This document shows, in pieces, positions 60,032 to 64,000 of a DNA stretch of 64,000 bases (position 1 is its first letter; each line of letters begins with the position of its first letter). The position numbers and the translations under genes are program-made. The notes under the pieces are model-generated. The model did no database searches and was not told where the DNA came from. It saw only the letters and a program-made list of their open reading frames with translations. The DNA comes from Gordonia asplenii (GTDB taxonomy: Bacteria > Actinomycetota > Actinomycetes > Mycobacteriales > Mycobacteriaceae): positions 434,001 to 498,000 of the forward strand of contig NZ_JABBNB010000001.1 of the NCBI RefSeq assembly GCF_012933505.1, in the 5' to 3' direction.

Positions 60032-60610
60032 TCAGTGCGTCAACGCGACCTTCAGCGCGACTATCGCGGCGGCGAAAGCCGCCGCGAGCAGACCGGCGAG
60101 CAGCACCCGCGGCGTCAGCGGGACACCGCGGATTCGCTTGGCCACCATCTGCACGGTGGCGATGCGGAACACAACGATGCCGCCGGCGAGGGTGAACGCC
60201 CACGCCGTCGGGAGCAGTCCCAACCACCCGAGAACCAGCGCGAGCGTGGGAAATGTCGCCGACGTCGCGATCGGCGTCGCGTCCCGCAACTCGGCGAGCG
60301 CGTGTTCCCGCTCGCCGGCGGCGTCGGTGTCGTCGTCCGAACCCAGCCCGCCGTGTGCGACGAAGTCGGAGAATACGTGTGCCACAAAGGTTGTCGCGCC
60401 GGTGGCGGCCACGACGAGCGCCGCGTCGCCGTCGGCGATCGATTCCGGGGTCGCGATGACGACCGCGCCGAGCGCCAGAATGTTGCCGTAGACGTAGGCC
60501 GACAACCGTGCCGTCGCCCGTGCGGTGGTCAACGGTCCGTCGGTGCGCTCGGTGAGCTTGCGATAGCCGCGCGACAGTTTCGCCCGGCGGAGGAAGTCTG
60601 CGGCAGTCAT
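60032..60610 (-). CDS. Hypothetical VIT1-like membrane protein
   Basis: The 192-residue protein has four hydrophobic segments (about residues 38-58, 63-90, 118-142 and 160-185) separated by an acidic loop (GLGSDDDTDAAGEREHALAEL). The arrangement AYVYGNILALGAVV and VAHVFSDFVAHG resembles small VIT/CCC1-like or DUF-type actinobacterial membrane proteins, but I do not recognise it with confidence. The ATG at 60610 is 38 bases from the divergent gene start. Confidence 0.65.
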   Translation of the reverse strand: MTAADFLRRAKLSRGYRKLTERTDGPLTTARATARLSAYVYGNILALGAVVIATPESIADGDAALVVAATGATTFVAHVFSDFVAHGGLGSDDDTDAAGEREHALAELRDATPIATSATFPTLALVLGWLGLLPTAWAFTLAGGIVVFRIATVQMVAKRIRGVPLTPRVLLAGLLAAAFAAAIVALKVALTH

Positions 60611-60648
60611 ACGCAAGATGGTGCCAGAGGCCTGCCACACTAGAAGCC

Positions 60649-62328
60649 ATGACACAACCCAGCGCGCCCGCGATCGTGATCGTTTCCGCGGAACACGCCG
60701 ACGACCTGTATGTGCAGTTCGGTCGTTATCACGCCGAGTATCGCGTCGAGTGCGTGCATTCCGCGATCGAGGCGATCACCCTACTGAGCGCGCTGCGTAG
60801 CGACGGTGTGCCGGTGTCGCTGATCGTCGTCGAATCGCAGCTGCCGGATATGAGTCTGATGGAGGCGGTCGGGGCGTTCCGCAGCGTCGTGCCGACCGCG
60901 CGGCGCGTCGTCGCCATCCACTGGAGCCGCTTCTCCACCGATTCTCCCGCGTTGCGACCGGCATTGCAGAAGGGCAAGTTCGACGCGTCGCTGCTCATCC
61001 CGCGCGGTCAGCGCGACGAGGAATTCCATTACGCGATAACCGAATTGCTCTCGGACTGGGGAGCAACGGTGGGCGTCTCGGAAGTGGAGGTGCTGCGCAT
61101 CGTCTCCCCGACGCTCAATCCGCTGACGATGGCGATCCGGGACTTCCTGGACCGGATGGGCATGCCGAACCGGACCCACCTTCCAGAGAGTCCGCAAGGC
61201 CGCGACACCATCGCGGCGGTCGGTGGTGCGGCATCGTTTCCGCTCGTGCATCTATTGCGGGACGACGGGAAAGTGATTGCGCCGCAATCGGTTCGCGACG
61301 TGTCGACGATGGTCTACGGGCGCCCGTCGGACATCAAGGTCGACACGATCGCCGATCTGGTGATCGTCGGAGCCGGCCCGGCCGGATTGGCGGCCGCGGT
61401 CTACGCCGCGTCGGAGGGGCTCTCGACGGTCATCGTCGAGTCGGAAGCCGTTGGGGGACAGGCGGGTACGAGCTCGATGATCCGCAACTACCTCGGCTTC
61501 CCGCGTGGTATCTCCGGGATGCGGCTGGCACAGCGGGCCCGCAGCCAGGCCATTCGCTTCGGCGCCCAGATCACCACCGGATGGCCGGTGCTGCGGCTGG
61601 AACCGGCGAGTGTCGCCGACCCACATCGCATCGTGACCGAGGGCGGTGACGTGTGCGCCCGCACGGTGTTGATCGCCACCGGCGTCGCCTATCGTCGCCT
61701 CGGAATCGCTGCGCTGGAAGACTTGATCGGTGTCGGGGTGCACTACGGCGCCGCCATGACCGCGGCCCGAGAGATGGAGGGCCGCGATGTCTTCGTCGTG
61801 GGTGGCGGCAACTCGGCGGGCCAGGCCGCGGTCCACCTGGCGCGATATGCGCGGTCGGTGACCATCGTCGTGCGCCGCCCCGACCTTATCGCGACGATGT
61901 CGCGATACCTGATCAACGAGATCGACTTCAATCCGCGGATCACGGTGCGCGGATCCACCGACGTCGTCGACGGCGGCGGCGAAGGGTCACTGGAATGGCT
62001 CGAACTGCGTGACCGCACGTCGGGTACCACGCAGCGCTGCCCGGCGGGCGGTCTGTTCCTGCTGATCGGGGCGGCACCCAAATGCGAGTGGCTCCCACCC
62101 GACGTCGACCGCGACGACAACGGATTCGTCCTCACCGGGCGCGACGTCCACAAGTCGCGGTGGATGGGTGGTCTGCCGCCGGCCAGTCTGGCGACGAGCC
62201 TGCCCGGAGTGTTCGCGGCGGGCGACATCCGTGGCGGATCGATGAAGCGCGTCGCCGCGGCGACCGGGGAAGGCGCGAGCGTGGTGCCGCTGGTGCACGA
62301 CTTCCTCGCCGAGTCGTCGCGGCGTTGA
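60649..62328 (+). CDS. Thioredoxin-reductase-like flavoprotein with N-terminal receiver/thioredoxin-like domains, no CxxC
   Basis: The 559-residue protein has three parts: a receiver-like alpha/beta domain (about 8-125) without a clear phospho-Asp, a thioredoxin/glutaredoxin-like segment (about 143-225) without CxxC, and a thioredoxin-reductase-like part with FAD motif GAGPAG (241-246) and NADPH motif VGGGNSAGQ (384-392). Where thioredoxin reductases have CATC, this protein reads HYGAAMT (365-371), so it cannot perform the normal disulfide exchange. The final GDIRGGSMKRVAAATGEGA region is normal. Start ATG at 60649; function unknown. Confidence 0.85.
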   Translation: MTQPSAPAIVIVSAEHADDLYVQFGRYHAEYRVECVHSAIEAITLLSALRSDGVPVSLIVVESQLPDMSLMEAVGAFRSVVPTARRVVAIHWSRFSTDSPALRPALQKGKFDASLLIPRGQRDEEFHYAITELLSDWGATVGVSEVEVLRIVSPTLNPLTMAIRDFLDRMGMPNRTHLPESPQGRDTIAAVGGAASFPLVHLLRDDGKVIAPQSVRDVSTMVYGRPSDIKVDTIADLVIVGAGPAGLAAAVYAASEGLSTVIVESEAVGGQAGTSSMIRNYLGFPRGISGMRLAQRARSQAIRFGAQITTGWPVLRLEPASVADPHRIVTEGGDVCARTVLIATGVAYRRLGIAALEDLIGVGVHYGAAMTAAREMEGRDVFVVGGGNSAGQAAVHLARYARSVTIVVRRPDLIATMSRYLINEIDFNPRITVRGSTDVVDGGGEGSLEWLELRDRTSGTTQRCPAGGLFLLIGAAPKCEWLPPDVDRDDNGFVLTGRDVHKSRWMGGLPPASLATSLPGVFAAGDIRGGSMKRVAAATGEGASVVPLVHDFLAESSRR

Positions 62329-62350
62329 TCTCCGCGCCGCGCCGCGTCGT

Positions 62351-63463
62351 TCACACGAGCGCCGCGACCTCGCGGGCCAGTGCGAGACACGAGGTGAGCC
62401 CCGGCGATTCGATACCGAACATGCCGACCAACCCGGCGATTCCGTGGATGGCCGGGCCGACGATCGTGAAGTCGGCGGCAGGTCGGCCCGGTCCGCTGCA
62501 TTTCGGGCGGATACCGGCCATCGCCGGAACCAGCGCAGCGTCGGGCAGAGCGGGCCAATAACGTCGGATGGCGGCGTAAAAGCCGTCGGCGCGATGGGGA
62601 TTCACCGAGTAGTCGAGGGGTGCGTCGGCGTCGAGCCACTCGACGTCGGGGCCGAAGCGTGCCGACCCGGTCAGATCCAGCGTCAGATGCACGCCGAGCC
62701 CGCCGTCGACCGGTACCGGGTACACCAGGTGCTCGAACGGGGCGGTGCCGCCGGCCAGGCCGAAGTAGTTTCCCTTCGCGCAGTGCTGCTCGGGAATGTG
62801 CTGTGCGGGAAGACCTTTGGTTGCGCGTGCGACCGACCAGGCGCCGAGTCCGGCGCAGTTGATCACCGCCGAACAGGTGATCCGGTCGGCGTTGGTGGCG
62901 ACTGTGAACGCTCCCGGATCGTCGACGGTCACCGCGCTCACCGGTGAGCGCAGCACCACGTCGGCGCCGGCGTCGAGAGCGTCGCGCAGCAACGCACGCA
63001 TCAGCCCGTGCGAATCGACGATGCCGGTGGACGGGCAGAGTAATCCGGAGGTCGCCCGCAGCGCGGGCTCGACGGCCCCCACGTCTGCAGCCGAGAGTCG
63101 TCGCAGATCGTCGACGCCATTGCGCCGGGCACGCTCGGCGATGACGTCGAGTGCTCCGTGCTGATCATCCGACGTCGCCACGATCAGTTTGCCGGTGCGC
63201 CGATGTGCGATGCCGCGCTCGGCGCAGTAGCGGTAGAGCGAGTCGCGTCCGGCCACGCACGCTCGTGCCTTGAGTGAACCGGTGGGGTAGTAGATGCCGG
63301 AGTGAATCACCTCGGAGTTGCGTGAGCTCGTCTCGGTGCCGACGTCGTCGGCGGCCTCGAGGATCGCGACCGACCGGCCGCGGGTCGCCAACTCCCGTGC
63401 CACAGCGAGGCCCACCACGCCGGCTCCGACGACGACGACCTCGATGTCCGGCGAGTTGCTCAC
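62351..63463 (-). CDS. L-2-hydroxyglutarate oxidase-like FAD enzyme
   Basis: The 370-residue DAO-family flavoprotein has the FAD motif [17 protein letters not shown] (about 9-25) and [21 protein letters not shown] (about 47-66), the signature of L-2-hydroxyglutarate oxidase/Lhg[19 protein letters not shown] and [14 protein letters not shown] close the fold. It likely oxidises L-2-hydroxyglutarate or a related hydroxy acid. The GTG at 63463 is taken as start; the frame is open further but the conserved sequence begins here. Confidence 0.85.
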   Translation of the reverse strand: MSNSPDIEVVVVGAGVVGLAVARELATRGRSVAILEAADDVGTETSSRNSEVIHSGIYYPTGSLKARACVAGRDSLYRYCAERGIAHRRTGKLIVATSDDQHGALDVIAERARRNGVDDLRRLSAADVGAVEPALRATSGLLCPSTGIVDSHGLMRALLRDALDAGADVVLRSPVSAVTVDDPGAFTVATNADRITCSAVINCAGLGAWSVARATKGLPAQHIPEQHCAKGNYFGLAGGTAPFEHLVYPVPVDGGLGVHLTLDLTGSARFGPDVEWLDADAPLDYSVNPHRADGFYAAIRRYWPALPDAALVPAMAGIRPKCSGPGRPAADFTIVGPAIHGIAGLVGMFGIESPGLTSCLALAREVAALV

Positions 63464-63512
63464 CTCACCGAGGTTAAGGCGTGTTCGGAAACACTCGGCA
63501 TCGGCCGCTAAC

Positions 63513-63526
63513 TTACGGTACCGTAA
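63513..63526. promoter_or_regulatory. Perfect 14-bp palindrome upstream of plsC
   Basis: TTACGGTACCGTAA lies four bases before the acyltransferase ATG and 49 bases before the divergent oxidase start. So close to the ATG, a bound protein would block transcription or initiation. Confidence 0.55.
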
Positions 63527-63530
63527 CTTC

Positions 63531-64000
63531 ATGGACGTGAAGATGGAACAGGCAAGCGAGGTCTACGACCACTACCTGGCACATCAGCAGCCGGTCGCGA
63601 AGGCTCGGATGATGTACGGCATCCTCGCCTGGCGGCACAAGCCCCAGGTCACCTACGCCGACGGCGCGAAACAGGCGCTGCGGGAGGCGATCCGCAGCGG
63701 AGCGCCGATCATGATCAGCGCCAATCACGTCCGCGAGACCGATCCGTTCATTCTGGCCGCTACCGGCTTCCTGTCGCCGTTGCGATCACATATCGGCCAC
63801 ATGCGGGTGCTCGCCAAAGACGAACTGTTCGAAGAGCCTGAGCAGCGGGCCAAAATCGACGCGCTCGGCGGCATTCCGGTGTTCCGCTCCAAAGATCACG
63901 GGGTACGCGCCGCGATGGCGGCCGGTCAGCGGATGATCGACATCTGCGCTCAGCGGATGTCCGACGGCGACTATATGGCGATCTTCCCGGAAGGCACCTG
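63531..64000 (+). CDS. PlsC-type 1-acylglycerol-3-phosphate acyltransferase (partial)
   Basis: Only the first 156 residues are in the window. The acyltransferase motif NHVRETD (H66, D71) and the FPEGT block near residue 152 are both present with correct spacing, so it is a PlsC/LPLAT-type enzyme acylating lysophospholipids or another glycerol-lipid acceptor. No membrane segment is obvious. The ATG at 63531 lies four bases after the palindrome, with no clear ribosome-binding site. The gene runs off the right edge. Confidence 0.85.
   Translation, partial: MDVKMEQASEVYDHYLAHQQPVAKARMMYGILAWRHKPQVTYADGAKQALREAIRSGAPIMISANHVRETDPFILAATGFLSPLRSHIGHMRVLAKDELFEEPEQRAKIDALGGIPVFRSKDHGVRAAMAAGQRMIDICAQRMSDGDYMAIFPEGT

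Overview
The window is high-GC actinobacterial DNA, most likely a mycolic-acid-containing Mycobacteriales member close to Gordonia. The evidence is the phosphatidyl-inositol-mannoside block (thrS, HIT, pgsA, patA, pimA), RbpA, separate lnt and ppm1 genes, a WS/DGAT acyltransferase, F420-type enzymes, KstR-like operators and frequent GTG starts with four-base GTGA/ATGA overlaps. No taxon can be fixed from the sequence alone.

Layout. 1-4600: a lower-GC membrane protein, a GNAT acetyltransferase, a DinB protein, an amidase, an orphan protein and two tRNA loci (Gly-Cys-Val on the minus strand, Val-CAC on the plus strand). 4650-8700: a TetR regulator divergent from a carboxylesterase and a Baeyer-Villiger monooxygenase, which fits a ketone-to-ester-to-acid-plus-alcohol route. 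8780-17210: a GT87-like mannosyltransferase, then thrS, the PIM pathway operon and pdxS. 17160-20190: a 3-kb accessory segment (hydrolase, broken DoxX gene, PadR regulator) bounded by two copies of the pdxS 3' end. 20260-23220: PP2C phosphatase, FHA protein, F420/FMN split-barrel protein and an SDR. 23217-33320: aerobic cobalamin genes cobL-cobM-cobK, cobIJ-cobH-cobG (opposite strand) and cobN. 33400-38050: fxsA, amidohydrolase, lnt, ppm1. 38120-46940: rbpA, a class III cyclase, membrane proteins, an aminotransferase, mntH, an MFS/GlxA divergent pair and a MarR gene. 46940-54270: repeat-rich DNA, a DHA2 exporter divergent from a MarR gene, then WS/DGAT, an SDR/hydrolase pair and an NTF2/LLM pair associated with two KstR-like boxes. 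54300-64000: a PucR-type regulator divergent from an aldehyde dehydrogenase, an AraC regulator, an acyl-CoA dehydrogenase, a thioredoxin-reductase-like protein without CxxC, an L2HG-oxidase-like enzyme and the start of a PlsC acyltransferase.

The most unusual signals are the 51-bp exact duplication of the pdxS terminus around the accessory segment, and an in-frame 42-bp tandem array inside cobL that ends in a copy of a palindromic repeat also found twice, as a perfect inverted pair, at 46989-47303. This resembles protein-coding palindromic elements of the Rickettsia type. Several divergent promoters carry perfect palindromes that make good operator candidates.
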